The notes: generated by a model not told the origin, from the sequence alone. A DNA stretch of 44,801 bases from an uncultured Roseburia sp. (GCA_947174805.1 CAMWKH010000027.1:1-44801), one strand, 5' to 3'. Positions 7,499 through 16,380 are shown, counted from the first letter of the stretch. Numbers and translations are program-made.

Positions 7499-9310
7499 CT
7501 AATACATCTCCGACGGTTTTAAATCTTTATACTGAAACGTCAGTTCACTAATCTCATCCTCAAAGGTAATATCCACTTTTGATTCTGTAAAAAGCTGGTA
7601 ACTCTTCTTTTTCATAAGTATCTCCCCGCTTTTCATAATGCAGCAATCCGACTGATTTGTTAAAATAATGCTCCTTCCCTGTCCGGAGCTTAAGTAGATA
7701 TTCTCCGCTCCCAAAAAATGCTCTTTAATGCCGCAGTTTTCCAGTATTTCCGCTATGGAAACCACCCGGTTAGCAGGCAGACGGAACAGGTCGTAGGCCA
7801 AAGGGCTTATGTCATAACCCGACTTTGTCCTGGTTATATATATGTTAAGCCTTCCCACATAACTGGAATTTGAGGATACAGGACGGTTTGGCTCTTCCGG
7901 TGCAAATCCTGTCCTGGGCTTCTTTCTCCTGCATAAAAGCAGAATTATCAATATGAGAAAAAGTGCCCCCAAAACAACTCCGCCATACAGCTCATATGGC
8001 GGAGGCTCCGGCTCTTCTACCGGAAGTAATTCCGGCCCTTTCAGTGAAACTTCCACACCCTCTATATCCAATACATTTGCAGGAAAAGCCTCAAAGGCAA
8101 AAGAGACATGTTTCACAGAATCCTCCCTCACCTTTTCCGTGACCAAAATCTCCCCTGCCTCCAATGCTTTTTCTTCCTCTCCCTTTTCTGTGAGAAAAGA
8201 CACTTTGCTGTGGTTAAAATATTCTTCTGTCCACAATCGAAGGCTTTCATTTTCTGCGTCGTAAAAGCCATAGGCAATCTCCGCCACTCTCTCGTAGTAA
8301 AGTGCCCCTTCCTCATTTGGAACACTGTCTTTATAAGTAACATCCGCCTTTGCCTTAACCTGATATTCCGGTATCAGCGTAATCCTCACCTGGTTTCCAG
8401 GCGTCCCCTCAAAACTGATATCTAATTTGTCCCCTTTGGGACGAGTTATCTCTATGAGGGAATAACGCTCCCCGCCTATCTGCCTGGCACTTTCCGCCGA
8501 AAAATTTGTCTTTAAATTGCCTATCGGGGAATCGCTGGTTAAAAGTACCCGTACAGTGCCTGCATGGGCAAAAGCCATGTCAATCGTTAGGTTTTCTTCT
8601 TTTTCCCCGGCATCCACGATAGCCGCCGTCATCTGTTTAATGTGCAGTTGTCCTTCTGTAATGGAATCAATAGATTTCTGTATATCCAACGCCTGAGGGG
8701 AATAGTAAACGCCGCCGCCGGTCTTTTTTGCTGCCTGAAAAATGGAATTTCCCGTATCTTCCATCTCTTCCCCGAGACCGATAACATGAATCCTGATTTT
8801 ATTTTCCGCCGCCTCTAAAACTGCCCTCTGATAGATTTCTTCTGACAGGGAGGTGGTTTCCTCATCCTCCATCAAAATCTCCCCGTCGGAAAGGAGTACA
8901 ATCTCTTTTTCCTCTGCATTGGAATTTTTCAGCATTAAAACTGCCTCATCAAGCCCTGCCCCTGCATTGCTGTAACCATTGTACGCAACAGCCTGTGCCG
9001 CCTCCATAATCCTGCTTCTCTGGGAATTGCCTAAAAAGCCCTGAAGCGCACAAATTTCAGAGCTGTATGCCGCAAAACCCACATCATAGTTTGTGGGCAG
9101 GGTATAGATAAGCTGTGCAATGCTGTCAATGGCATAACGGTTGGGGTCGTTGGTCTTCATGCTTCCGCTGACATCCAATACAAACACCACTGCTTTTTGT
9201 CCATATCCTTTTTCCTCAGATGCCTGTGCCGGGAAGGGTGCCAGGGCAAAAACATGGAAAATCAGTATAACCATAAGAAACTTGCCGAGAGTCTTTTTCT
9301 TGTTTTTCAC
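7499..9310 (-). CDS. Membrane-anchored von Willebrand A protein, first gene of the injection-system operon
   Basis: Protein of 603 residues from a GTG start with GGGAGGA upstream. Residues 1-30 are a signal peptide ending AQA. A VWA domain follows with a MIDAS motif DVSGS at 46-50 and LLSDGE near 140. A beta-rich region comes next, then one membrane segment near residue 445 (YGGVVLGALFLILIILLLC) with RRKK after it. The last 115 residues are therefore cytoplasmic and form an unrecognised beta-rich domain. It is the first gene before sheath and tube, so it may anchor the device in the membrane or sense surface contact. This role is inference. No clear promoter was found in 9311-9466. Confidence 0.8.
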   Translation of the reverse strand: MKNKKKTLGKFLMVILIFHVFALAPFPAQASEEKGYGQKAVVFVLDVSGSMKTNDPNRYAIDSIAQLIYTLPTNYDVGFAAYSSEICALQGFLGNSQRSRIMEAAQAVAYNGYSNAGAGLDEAVLMLKNSNAEEKEIVLLSDGEILMEDEETTSLSEEIYQRAVLEAAENKIRIHVIGLGEEMEDTGNSIFQAAKKTGGGVYYSPQALDIQKSIDSITEGQLHIKQMTAAIVDAGEKEENLTIDMAFAHAGTVRVLLTSDSPIGNLKTNFSAESARQIGGERYSLIEITRPKGDKLDISFEGTPGNQVRITLIPEYQVKAKADVTYKDSVPNEEGALYYERVAEIAYGFYDAENESLRLWTEEYFNHSKVSFLTEKGEEEKALEAGEILVTEKVREDSVKHVSFAFEAFPANVLDIEGVEVSLKGPELLPVEEPEPPPYELYGGVVLGALFLILIILLLCRRKKPRTGFAPEEPNRPVSSNSSYVGRLNIYITRTKSGYDISPLAYDLFRLPANRVVSIAEILENCGIKEHFLGAENIYLSSGQGRSIILTNQSDCCIMKSGEILMKKKSYQLFTESKVDITFEDEISELTFQYKDLKPSEMY

Positions 9311-9466
9311 CTAGAATTCCTCCCAAAAATAAACATTTGGAATATCTTTCCTTTTCTGAATAAAAAAAGCTTATCATTTTTCGTCGAAAATTTTCTTTTT
9401 GTGTCAAAAACAGGAAATAAGATGTAAAAATTACTTTATGGTCAGAACATAAATGAGAGAAGCGCA

Positions 9467-9509
9467 ATAAAAAAACCGGGGAAGAAACCAACGGTTTCTC
9501 TCCGGTTTT
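9467..9509 (-). terminator. Rho-independent terminator of the FNT-kinase-reductase operon
   Basis: On the minus strand an AACCGGAGAGAAACC arm, GTT loop and GGTTTCTTCCCCGGTT arm are followed by a run of T. It lies just after the stop of the aldo/keto reductase, separating that operon from the VWA gene. Confidence 0.85.
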
Positions 9510-9523
9510 GTCATAACCATCTT

Positions 9524-10666
9524 CTATTTTCCAGATACCTTCGCCAATGCATCCATCTCCCTCTGCACCCGCTTCAAATCCTTGCGGATACTGATTTTCT
9601 GGGGACATGCCGCCTCACATTTACCGCACTCCACGCAGTTTAAGGGCCTTAATTCTGCCCTCAGTTCATTGTTCCATCTGGACAGAGTATCCCTTACATT
9701 ATTGTACATATGATAGGCATTCCATATCTTAAAACTTCCCGGAATATCCACCCCCTTCGGACATGGCATACAATAACGGCAGGCGGTACAGCCGTTTTGA
9801 ACCCTGGCCCGGATGGCTGCAGAGACACGCTGCACAACCCCCTGCTCCTCCTGGCTTAAAGGCTGAAATTGTCCAAAGGTTTTTAAATTGTCCCTCACCT
9901 GGGACATATCTGACATCCCGCTTAGAATCACCTTCACATTGGGAAATGTCCCCACATAGCGAAGGGCCCAGGAAGATGCCGTATCCCCCGGCCGTCTTTC
10001 CTTAAAAATCCCTGTGATGTCCTCCGGAAGATTTGCCAGAGAGCCTCCCTTCACCGGCTCCATTACAATAACAGGAATCCCAAGCTCTTCTGCCAGGGCA
10101 ATCCCCTTATCCGTAGCCTGGGTATCCTTATCCATATAGTTAAACTGAATCTGGCAGAAATCCCAGCTATGGGATGTAATAATTTCCCGAAAAGTATCGT
10201 AATCGTCATGGAAAGAAAATCCCAGATAGCGAATCTTTCCCTGGGCCTTAAGGCTTTCAAAATATTCGAGAATTTTTAACTCTTTTACCTGCTTCCACCT
10301 GTGTCTGTCCAGGGCGTGCATGAGATAGAAATCCACATAATCTTTATCCAGGCGGCTTAACTGCTCCTGAAAAATTCTCTCTGCATCCTCTAAGGACGAC
10401 ACCGACCAAACCGGCAGCTTAGTGGCAAGATAGTAAGACTCTCTGGGATACCGGCTCAAAGCCTCCCCGGTAAGGGACTCACTTGTGCCCCCATGATAGG
10501 GATACGCCGTGTCAAAATAGTTCACCCCATTCTGATAAGCCTCCTCAATCATGGCGAATGCCTGTTCCCTGTCAATACCTCCGTCTGCACGCACAGGAAA
10601 ACGCATACAGCCAAATCCCAGCAGGGACACTTTGACCCCAATTTTTTCCATCCTGCGATACTCCAT
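9524..10666 (-). CDS. Aldo/keto reductase with C-terminal ferredoxin domain
   Basis: Protein of 380 residues, cytosolic. The N-terminal 270 residues are an aldo/keto reductase barrel with the catalytic set visible: FDTAYPYHG (Asp, Tyr), LATKLPVW (Lys) and FYLMHALD (His). The last 100 residues hold two cysteine clusters, CTACRYCMPCP and CVECGKCEAACP, typical of two 4Fe-4S sites. This architecture is common in anaerobes and suggests electron flow between ferredoxin-type clusters and a carbonyl substrate; the substrate cannot be read from the sequence. It is the last gene of an operon with a hybrid kinase and an FNT transporter, starting 27 nt after the kinase. Confidence 0.9.
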   Translation of the reverse strand: MEYRRMEKIGVKVSLLGFGCMRFPVRADGGIDREQAFAMIEEAYQNGVNYFDTAYPYHGGTSESLTGEALSRYPRESYYLATKLPVWSVSSLEDAERIFQEQLSRLDKDYVDFYLMHALDRHRWKQVKELKILEYFESLKAQGKIRYLGFSFHDDYDTFREIITSHSWDFCQIQFNYMDKDTQATDKGIALAEELGIPVIVMEPVKGGSLANLPEDITGIFKERRPGDTASSWALRYVGTFPNVKVILSGMSDMSQVRDNLKTFGQFQPLSQEEQGVVQRVSAAIRARVQNGCTACRYCMPCPKGVDIPGSFKIWNAYHMYNNVRDTLSRWNNELRAELRPLNCVECGKCEAACPQKISIRKDLKRVQREMDALAKVSGK

Positions 10667-10693
10667 AAAAATCCCTCCCGTCTAAGAATTAAC

Positions 10694-12493
10694 TCACTTT
10701 TTCTCCCCATTTATCCGAAGGTCTATTTTATCCTCCGGCAGATAATTCAGAATCATACGCTCCAGTTTATCCCCTCTCACTGGTTTGGAGAGGTAATCCA
10801 CAAAACCGTCCTTTAAGTACTCTTCCTTCACCCCGTTTATGGCATTGGCGGTAAGCATAATCACAGGAGTGTGGGCATTGGGGGAATCTTTCAGCTGCTG
10901 CATCTTTTTGTATGTCTCCACCCCGTCCATCCCCGGCATCATATGGTCCATAAAAATAATATCATATGCTTTGTTAGATACCATCTCGATGCAGGCTGCA
11001 CCGCTCTCCGCTGTATCCACTTGAATCTTTGTTTTCTTTAAAAGATTTGAAATCACTTTCAAATTCACCGGCACATCATCCACCACCAGAATCCTGGCAC
11101 TTCCTGCCTCAAAACTCTGCTGGTACTCACTGTTTTCCCGGGTGACATCATGGAAATGTTTTAAAAAGTCACCCACAGGGGAATCGTCCACAATCTGCTG
11201 GGGAATGGTTACGGTAAAAACAGATCCCTCCCCGTAAGTACTCTCCACCAAAATCTCCCCATGCATCAAATCCAAAAGCTGCTTGGTAATGGCAAGCCCC
11301 AATCCGGTGCCCTCGATATGCCTGTTTTTCTCCATATGAAACCGGGCAAACTGGGAGAATAAATCTTTCATATTTTCCTCCCGTATCCCCATTCCCGTAT
11401 CCTCCACGGAGATAACAAGGAAAAACTGTTCCTCACTCTGCCTGCTCTCCACGGAAAAGGTTACGCTGCCTCTCTCCGTATATTTTACCGCATTGGACAA
11501 AAGATTGGTGACAATCTGCCTTATGCGGTATTCATCCCCCATAAGGCGGCTGGGAAGATTAAAATCACAGGCAATGCGAAACTCCAGTCCCTTCTTTAAA
11601 GCCCTCTCCCCTATCATACTGCAGCTGTCGTGGAGAAAAGAGGAGGTCTCATAAGACGACTCTACAATATCCAGTTTCCCGGACTCCACTTTTGAAATGT
11701 CCAAAACATCATTAATCAATGACAGGAGAAGATTCCCGGCGGATTGAATATTCTTTGCATATTCCAAAATCTGGGGATTTTCATTCTCCCGGAGTATCAT
11801 TTCATTCATCCCCAAAACAGCATTGATGGGGGTCCTTATTTCATGGGACATATTAGCCAAAAATACACTTTTCGCCTCATTTGCAGCTTTCTCCCGCCTG
11901 TGGGCCTCCTTTGAAGTTTCCGCCAGGTCAATCAGCCGTCTTTTCTGCCCCTCCAGCATCTTTAAAAGTTTTAAAGCCACCTGTTCCACAATCACCACAA
12001 CTGTCACAGCCAGAAGACATTCCGGAAAATACCAAACCCGATCCTCTGGATTTCCCGCCGTAAAATAATGTTTCACCGTGGCCGCAATAATACTGCACAC
12101 ACTGATAATTGTAATTTTTCTGCACAGGTTCTTCTCCCCAAACACTGTGGTCATAAAGACGGGGATGCAGAAAATAGTTAAAGTATTAAAAAAAGCACAG
12201 TGTGTCACGCTGATAACCGTACAAATCAAGACAAGGGCCATAATTGCAATATCGTTCTGCCTCTTATCCTCCTGGGGAAGCCTTTTTCTGAAAATATTAG
12301 CCACCCCGATAATTGAAGCATTTAACACAGTGGGAATTACCAGAAACAGCATCAGATAAACCCCGGTGCTCTCTTTAATCAGGTTCATGTGATTTAAGAA
12401 AAAAAACATGATAACTTCCAATAAGAAAGTAGCCGCCGCAACTATGTAATCCACCTTAAAGTAAAGATCTCTCCACTTTTTTAAACCCGGCAT
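10694..12493 (-). CDS. Hybrid sensor histidine kinase / response regulator
   Basis: Protein of 599 residues. Residues about 10-190 form several membrane segments with little extracytoplasmic material. A HisKA domain follows (NMSHEIRTPINAVLG), then HATPase (NLLSNAVKY, EDTGMGI, GTGLGLAIT) and a C-terminal receiver (ILVVDDVPVN; phosphoacceptor in FMDHMMPG). There is no DNA-binding or other output domain, so it must pass phosphate to another protein. It starts 2 nt after the FNT transporter stop, so it may sense something linked to that transporter or its substrate. The signal is not identifiable. Confidence 0.9.
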   Translation of the reverse strand: MPGLKKWRDLYFKVDYIVAAATFLLEVIMFFFLNHMNLIKESTGVYLMLFLVIPTVLNASIIGVANIFRKRLPQEDKRQNDIAIMALVLICTVISVTHCAFFNTLTIFCIPVFMTTVFGEKNLCRKITIISVCSIIAATVKHYFTAGNPEDRVWYFPECLLAVTVVVIVEQVALKLLKMLEGQKRRLIDLAETSKEAHRREKAANEAKSVFLANMSHEIRTPINAVLGMNEMILRENENPQILEYAKNIQSAGNLLLSLINDVLDISKVESGKLDIVESSYETSSFLHDSCSMIGERALKKGLEFRIACDFNLPSRLMGDEYRIRQIVTNLLSNAVKYTERGSVTFSVESRQSEEQFFLVISVEDTGMGIREENMKDLFSQFARFHMEKNRHIEGTGLGLAITKQLLDLMHGEILVESTYGEGSVFTVTIPQQIVDDSPVGDFLKHFHDVTRENSEYQQSFEAGSARILVVDDVPVNLKVISNLLKKTKIQVDTAESGAACIEMVSNKAYDIIFMDHMMPGMDGVETYKKMQQLKDSPNAHTPVIMLTANAINGVKEEYLKDGFVDYLSKPVRGDKLERMILNYLPEDKIDLRINGEKK

Positions 12494-12495
12494 AT

Positions 12496-13257
12496 TTACT
12501 TCTCCCAGCTCATCAGATACAGGGGCAGAGCCAAAAGAACCGCTCCCCCCAGCATATTGCCCAGTGTTACAAACAGCATACTGGTAAATACCATTTTCAA
12601 CTCCAGTCCTCCCAACAAAAGATACCCTATGGTGTACGTACTCATATTGGCAATGGAGTGCTCAAACCCGGACTCCACAAAAGTCATAATCAGACAAAAG
12701 ATGATAATAAGCTTGCCGCTCTCGGATTTCATTTTTGCCCCTACCCAAACTGCAAGGCATACCAAAAAGTTACACAAAATCCCCCGAAGCATCATCTCCG
12801 CCGGAGTGATTTCCAATTTTCCATAAACAAAAGTTTTGTAATATTCCGTCAAAATAGATTTGGAAGCGCCGCTCTCCACCAGTATAAATGAGAGAAAAAA
12901 CGTTCCCACAAAATTTCCCAAATAACTCACAAGCCAGACTTTTCCCATATCCAAAAGCGTACACTTACTGTTGTAATACCCCATGGCCATGGTAAGGTTG
13001 TTTCCCGTAAACAATTCTCCGCCGATAAATACAATTAAAACCATCCCAATAGAAAACAGCAAAGATGAAATCACTTTCCCAAACTGAGGATAAGTGGAAT
13101 ATAAAACTGCCGCAGTGACGCTGGATAATATAGTTGCCACCGCTATGTAAAATCCTGCCATAATGGATCTGATAAAAAATTTTCCTGGACATTTACTGCA
13201 TACTTCGGCTTTGTTTACCGCCATCATAGATATTACGTTAATATCATCTGTCAACAT
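12496..13257 (-). CDS. Formate/nitrite transporter (FNT) family channel
   Basis: Protein of 253 residues with about six membrane segments. FNT signatures are visible: GGELFTGNN near residue 80, CNFLVCLAVW near 162, and the pore histidine region GFEHSIANM near 200. Family members carry formate, nitrite or hydrosulfide across the cytoplasmic membrane; which one applies here cannot be told from sequence. An AAAGGGG ribosome site precedes the ATG. It is the first gene of an operon with a hybrid kinase and an aldo/keto reductase. Formate transport would suit a fermenting anaerobe. Confidence 0.9.
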   Translation of the reverse strand: MLTDDINVISMMAVNKAEVCSKCPGKFFIRSIMAGFYIAVATILSSVTAAVLYSTYPQFGKVISSLLFSIGMVLIVFIGGELFTGNNLTMAMGYYNSKCTLLDMGKVWLVSYLGNFVGTFFLSFILVESGASKSILTEYYKTFVYGKLEITPAEMMLRGILCNFLVCLAVWVGAKMKSESGKLIIIFCLIMTFVESGFEHSIANMSTYTIGYLLLGGLELKMVFTSMLFVTLGNMLGGAVLLALPLYLMSWEK

Positions 13258-13310
13258 CGTGTTTCCCCTTTCTCGTTTACTTTCCTGTCCTTTTATGCGC
13301 TGTGAATTTT

Positions 13311-13316
13311 ATTATA
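13311..13316 (-). promoter_or_regulatory. Candidate -10 box for the FNT operon
   Basis: TATAAT in the context TTTGATATAATAAAA on the minus strand, about 54 nt upstream of the FNT start codon. No convincing -35 box was found at 17 nt, so this is tentative. Confidence 0.4.
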
Positions 13317-13382
13317 TCAAATTAGCATTGTGAAATAAATATCTATTTGGCATTTTTTCAGAGACTTAAAGGGAAATAAACC

Positions 13383-14070
13383 TTATTTGTTCTTCCACAT
13401 CCCTGCAAAAACCAGCAAGAATACTCCACAAAATGCAAGAATAACCGATAATCCCAAAACCTCCGCCAATCTCCCCGCCAAGGGGAACAGCACAATCATT
13501 GCCAGGGAAAAAAACATACTCTCCACAGAAATCAATGTCGCCCTCTGCGGGGAGGGAATCAGTTTGTGGAGCACTTCCGATTTCACAGGATATAACACGG
13601 AATTAAAAAATGCTGCCAGGATAAATACAAAAATGGAAATCCAGGCTTTATCAAACCCAAAACACACCAGAGAAAAGGCAATCACCAGGGCAGAAATCTG
13701 TCCTGTGCCCTTTCCCATTCTCTCTGAAATCCATTGGCTAAGCGCCGCTCCCCCACAGGAAGATATCCCTGCAAAGAACATAATCACGCTGATATGGATT
13801 TTACTGTAGCCCATATCCCAGAAATACTGCTGGCTGTAAAAAAACAAAAGGGTATAGGAAGCAAAAATCACAGAGTAGTACACCGTCAGCTTTATAAATT
13901 CCCTCTAAAAATCCAACCTGGGCAAGATTCAGCCCGCAGTACAAGAGATAAAGCACCCAGATAGAACTCTGCATATTTAAATTTACCAGAAAAGTTCCAA
14001 TATAGTCCAGCTTAATATTTCTCAACAATTTGTTCTTACTAATCTTATTTTCTATTTTTTTATCCATCAT
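13383..14070 (-). pseudogene. Decayed MFS efflux transporter
   Basis: The gene begins at an ATG at 14070 with AGGGGAATT upstream and encodes a normal MFS N-terminus (KLLRNIKLDYIGTFLVNLN, then LAQVGFLEGIYK). Near 13895-13905 the reading frame shifts, and the continuation in another frame is the second half of an MFS protein, starting YYSVIFASYTLLFFYSQQYF with about five membrane segments. Membrane segments 2-6 are missing. The total coding capacity is near 220 codons against about 400 for the family, so an internal deletion plus frame change has destroyed it. A leader ORF and terminator-like hairpin lie upstream. Confidence 0.8.
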
Positions 14071-14116
14071 AATTCCCCTTCTATGTTGATTTTCATTGCC
14101 GTTTCTTGGCAAATAA

Positions 14117-14152
14117 CAAAAAACAGCCCAATCCATCAAAGGACTGAACTGT
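14117..14152 (-). terminator. Terminator or attenuator hairpin upstream of the MFS remnant
   Basis: On the minus strand a 12-bp stem (14141-14152 pairing with 14123-14134, three G-U pairs, loop TTTGAT) is followed by TTTTTTG. It lies between the leader ORF at 14195-14299 and the MFS start at 14070. It could end kinase transcripts, or act as the terminator of an attenuator. Confidence 0.75.
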
Positions 14153-14194
14153 TGTGGGAATTACTAATACTACATTTATATATCAAGACTATAC

Positions 14195-14299
14195 TTATAC
14201 ATATATAAAAATAGACGCAGTAATCCCCTGGGAATACAAAGTGTATGTTTTTGACATAGCACTGCTGCTTAAGATTGGTGTATACCCCAGTGCGTTCAT
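14195..14299 (-). CDS. Putative 34-residue leader peptide
   Basis: A short ORF with an AGGAGG ribosome site six nt before its ATG, 13 nt after the cytidylate-kinase-like gene and about 40 nt before a terminator hairpin. The product starts MNALGYTPILSSS and ends ASIFIYV. The RNA can fold on itself: CGCAGTA at the start codon pairs with TACTGCG near the end of the ORF, and GGGGTATAC with GTATTCCC. Leader ORF, alternative pairing and terminator before an efflux-type gene match ribosome-mediated attenuation of drug-resistance genes. The regulated gene is now broken, so this is probably a relic. Confidence 0.5.
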   Translation of the reverse strand: MNALGYTPILSSSAMSKTYTLYSQGITASIFIYV

Positions 14300-14312
14300 A
14301 CTGCGCCTCCTG

Positions 14313-14909
14313 CTATTTCTCCATCCTTGCACGGATGTAATCTTCCAAAATATTAACCGTCCCCTGTACTCCTAACAGGCTGCTGTTAATGCACAAATCG
14401 TAAAAACGGGAATCCCCCCATCTTCCGTCGGAATGTCTGTTGTGGTACTGGCTTCTCTTCTTGTCATGGCGGGCCATTTTAATTAATGCCTCCGACTCAC
14501 TCAAGTCAAATTTGTCCATGACATGTTTCACCTTCGCCTCCTTGGTACCGATTACAAATATGGTAATCAGCCCCTCCATGCCCCGAAGCACAGAATCTGC
14601 GCACCGTCCTACAATTACAAAAGATTCGCCGGATTCCGCTTTTTCCTTTATAAAATCAAACTGCATATCCGCAACAATTTCTTCCATGGAGTTTGTATAC
14701 TTCCCCACTGTTCTTGTTAAAAAGAAATTTCTGGGCTTCTCATCGTGCTTTTCCAGCACTTCCACCTTAATGCCCATATTGTCAGCCATCTCGTCTAACA
14801 TGCTTCTGTCGTATAATTTAAGCCCTAAATCCTCTGCGATAATTCTGGCTATCTCATGGCCTTCGCTGCCGAATTCACGGCTGATTGCTATAATTGTCTG
14901 CTTTGCCAT
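14313..14909 (-). CDS. Cytidylate kinase-like protein
   Basis: Protein of 198 residues of the cytidylate-kinase-like family common in Clostridia. It begins TIIAISREFGSEGHEIAR, the family's nucleotide-binding opening, and contains GRCADSVLRG near residue 102. The later part has HDKKRSQYHNRHSDGRWGD, a family-typical segment. True Cmk is about 220 residues with a GxxGxGK P-loop; this variant loop makes a standard CMP kinase role uncertain. It is preceded by the NhaD/ArsB-type permease gene on the same strand. Confidence 0.85.
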   Translation of the reverse strand: MAKQTIIAISREFGSEGHEIARIIAEDLGLKLYDRSMLDEMADNMGIKVEVLEKHDEKPRNFFLTRTVGKYTNSMEEIVADMQFDFIKEKAESGESFVIVGRCADSVLRGMEGLITIFVIGTKEAKVKHVMDKFDLSESEALIKMARHDKKRSQYHNRHSDGRWGDSRFYDLCINSSLLGVQGTVNILEDYIRARMEK

Positions 14910-14938
14910 ATCAATTATCTCCTTCTTAAAATCCTATA

Positions 14939-14972
14939 ATAATGTAGCGCCCCCTCACCTCTGGTTCGGCGG
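14939..14972. repeat. Short intergenic repeat, copy A
   Basis: Shares ATAATGTA-R-CGCCCC-(C)-TCA, then a variable 6-7 nt, then TTCGGCGG with 17994-18025. In both cases it lies between a permease gene and the ribosome site of the next minus-strand gene, which points to a small dispersed element or a shared regulatory motif. Confidence 0.5.
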
Positions 14973-14978
14973 CATGTC

Positions 14979-15020
14979 GGCAGAAAGCATCCTAAAAATG
15001 CTTCGCATTTGCTTTCTGCC
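14979..15020. promoter_or_regulatory. Long palindrome just after the permease stop
   Basis: GGCAGAAAGCA (14979-14989) and TGCTTTCTGCC (15010-15020) are perfect inverted repeats, and within the loop AAATGC-TTC-GCATTT can also pair. It begins one base after the stop of the permease gene. There is no U-run, so it is more likely a 3' end stabiliser or a weak terminator than a classical terminator. Confidence 0.6.
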
Positions 15021-15021
15021 T

Positions 15022-16380
15022 CTAACAATACCTGACGAATATGAATACCATGGATACTGCAATTACCACTACTGTTGCCGGGATAGCCGTAACACAATAT
15101 TTGCCCCAGCCGATGACATGGCCGTTTTTCGCTGCCACAGATGTGCCGACAACATTTGCGGATGCACCGATAGGCGTAGCGCTTCCGCCGATATCCGTTC
15201 CCATGGACAGTGCCCACGCAAGAGTTGATAAGTCCACCCCCTGGGTAGCCGCTAAACTCTGAATTACAGGAACCATAGTAGCTGCAAAAGGAATATTATC
15301 CACAAAAGCACTTGCAATAGCGGATACCCAAATAATAATCGCTACCATAACCTTAAGATTACCCTGGCTCACATCACCGATAAAGCCTGCGATAAGCTCC
15401 AAAATTCCTGTCTGCTCCAAACCTCCCACAACGATGAAGAGACCGATAAAAAACAGAAGTGTTTTATAATCCAGCTTTTTGATAATCTCTAAGGCAAATT
15501 TCCCTGAGGTTATCAGCGTTACAAGGGCGATTACCCCGCCGATAAATGCCACTGTAAGCCCTGTCTGGGCATGGGTCACAAGCATCACTACGGCACAGGC
15601 AAAAATCACGCTGCTGATGGCAAAATCCCTCTTATTCGTTATCGTCTCCCTGGGGGTTGGCATAGAGGAAGTATCAATGTGATCCGGTGAACCTGCCAGG
15701 ATTTCCTTGCGGAAAGCAAAATAGAAATATATAACCACAAACACAAGGCTGATAAGTGCCATCACACCGGTATTGGTAATAAAATCACTGAATGAGTATC
15801 CCAGTGAAGTACCGATAATAATATTTGGCGGGTCGCCGCACATAGTTGCAGAGCCTCCCAGATTCGCACAGAAAATTTCTGAGAGAATCATTGGCACCGG
15901 ATTAAACTTCAGCAGCTTCGACAATTCGATTGTGACACTTGCCAAAAACAGAATAACTGTTATACTGTCGATAAACATAGCCAAAATAGAAGACATAATC
16001 ATAAATGCCACAAAAAGAGGAATCGGCTTATAGTTTACCATCTTTGCAAGGGTCATGCAAAGCCACCGGAAAAATCCGGCTTTCGCCATTCCTTCCACCA
16101 TTACCATCATTCCTGCAATAAAAATAATGGTAGCCCAGTTGATTCCGGCGGAAGACTCAGAAGAACTTCCCGCTTCATACCAGAAACCAAGGGTAAAAAT
16201 ACTTCGGATGTTCAAAGTCTCAAGAATTGCATCCATGCTGTGCATAGCTATGCCAAATACACCAACAAGGGTGAGCAGGCCGCAGCCTAAAGTGACATAC
16301 TGCCGTTCCACTTTGTCCATCACAATCATTAGAAACATCGCAATAAAAATAATTACTGCTAATACCTGAGCAACTAACAT
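15022..16380 (-). CDS. NhaD/ArsB-type (SLC13-like) membrane permease
   Basis: Protein of 452 residues with about 11-12 membrane segments, of the ion transporter superfamily. Characteristic parts are FAMIMSSILAMFIDSITVIL-like helices near residue 130, GGSATMCGDPPNIIIG near 175 and a second repeat with DIGGSATPIGASANVVGT near 410. The paired GGSAT/PxN motifs mark the two inverted repeats that form the ion site. Relatives export arsenite, exchange sodium for protons or import dicarboxylates; substrate is not decidable here, and there is no arsenic operon nearby. An AAGGGGAG ribosome site precedes the ATG. Confidence 0.85.
   Translation of the reverse strand: MLVAQVLAVIIFIAMFLMIVMDKVERQYVTLGCGLLTLVGVFGIAMHSMDAILETLNIRSIFTLGFWYEAGSSSESSAGINWATIIFIAGMMVMVEGMAKAGFFRWLCMTLAKMVNYKPIPLFVAFMIMSSILAMFIDSITVILFLASVTIELSKLLKFNPVPMILSEIFCANLGGSATMCGDPPNIIIGTSLGYSFSDFITNTGVMALISLVFVVIYFYFAFRKEILAGSPDHIDTSSMPTPRETITNKRDFAISSVIFACAVVMLVTHAQTGLTVAFIGGVIALVTLITSGKFALEIIKKLDYKTLLFFIGLFIVVGGLEQTGILELIAGFIGDVSQGNLKVMVAIIIWVSAIASAFVDNIPFAATMVPVIQSLAATQGVDLSTLAWALSMGTDIGGSATPIGASANVVGTSVAAKNGHVIGWGKYCVTAIPATVVVIAVSMVFIFVRYC

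Noticed and set aside
1-9310. Interpretation of the sheath and tube genes as an ordinary prophage tail or pyocin
   Set aside because: No capsid, terminase, portal, lysis, tape-measure or integrase gene is seen, and the linked toxin-immunity modules and VWA protein fit an injection weapon better. It cannot be excluded without the sequence before position 1.
9311-9466. TTGACA upstream of the VWA gene as part of a promoter
   Set aside because: No acceptable -10 box lies 16-18 nt from it; the operon promoter remains undefined.
14979-15020. Palindrome as a Rho-independent terminator
   Set aside because: No T-run follows on either strand, so it was listed only as a structured element.
14440-15228. 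A 262-codon open frame on the plus strand
   Set aside because: It lies opposite the cytidylate-kinase-like gene and the end of the permease gene, has no ribosome site and its translation is low-complexity serine-rich, as expected for an antisense shadow.
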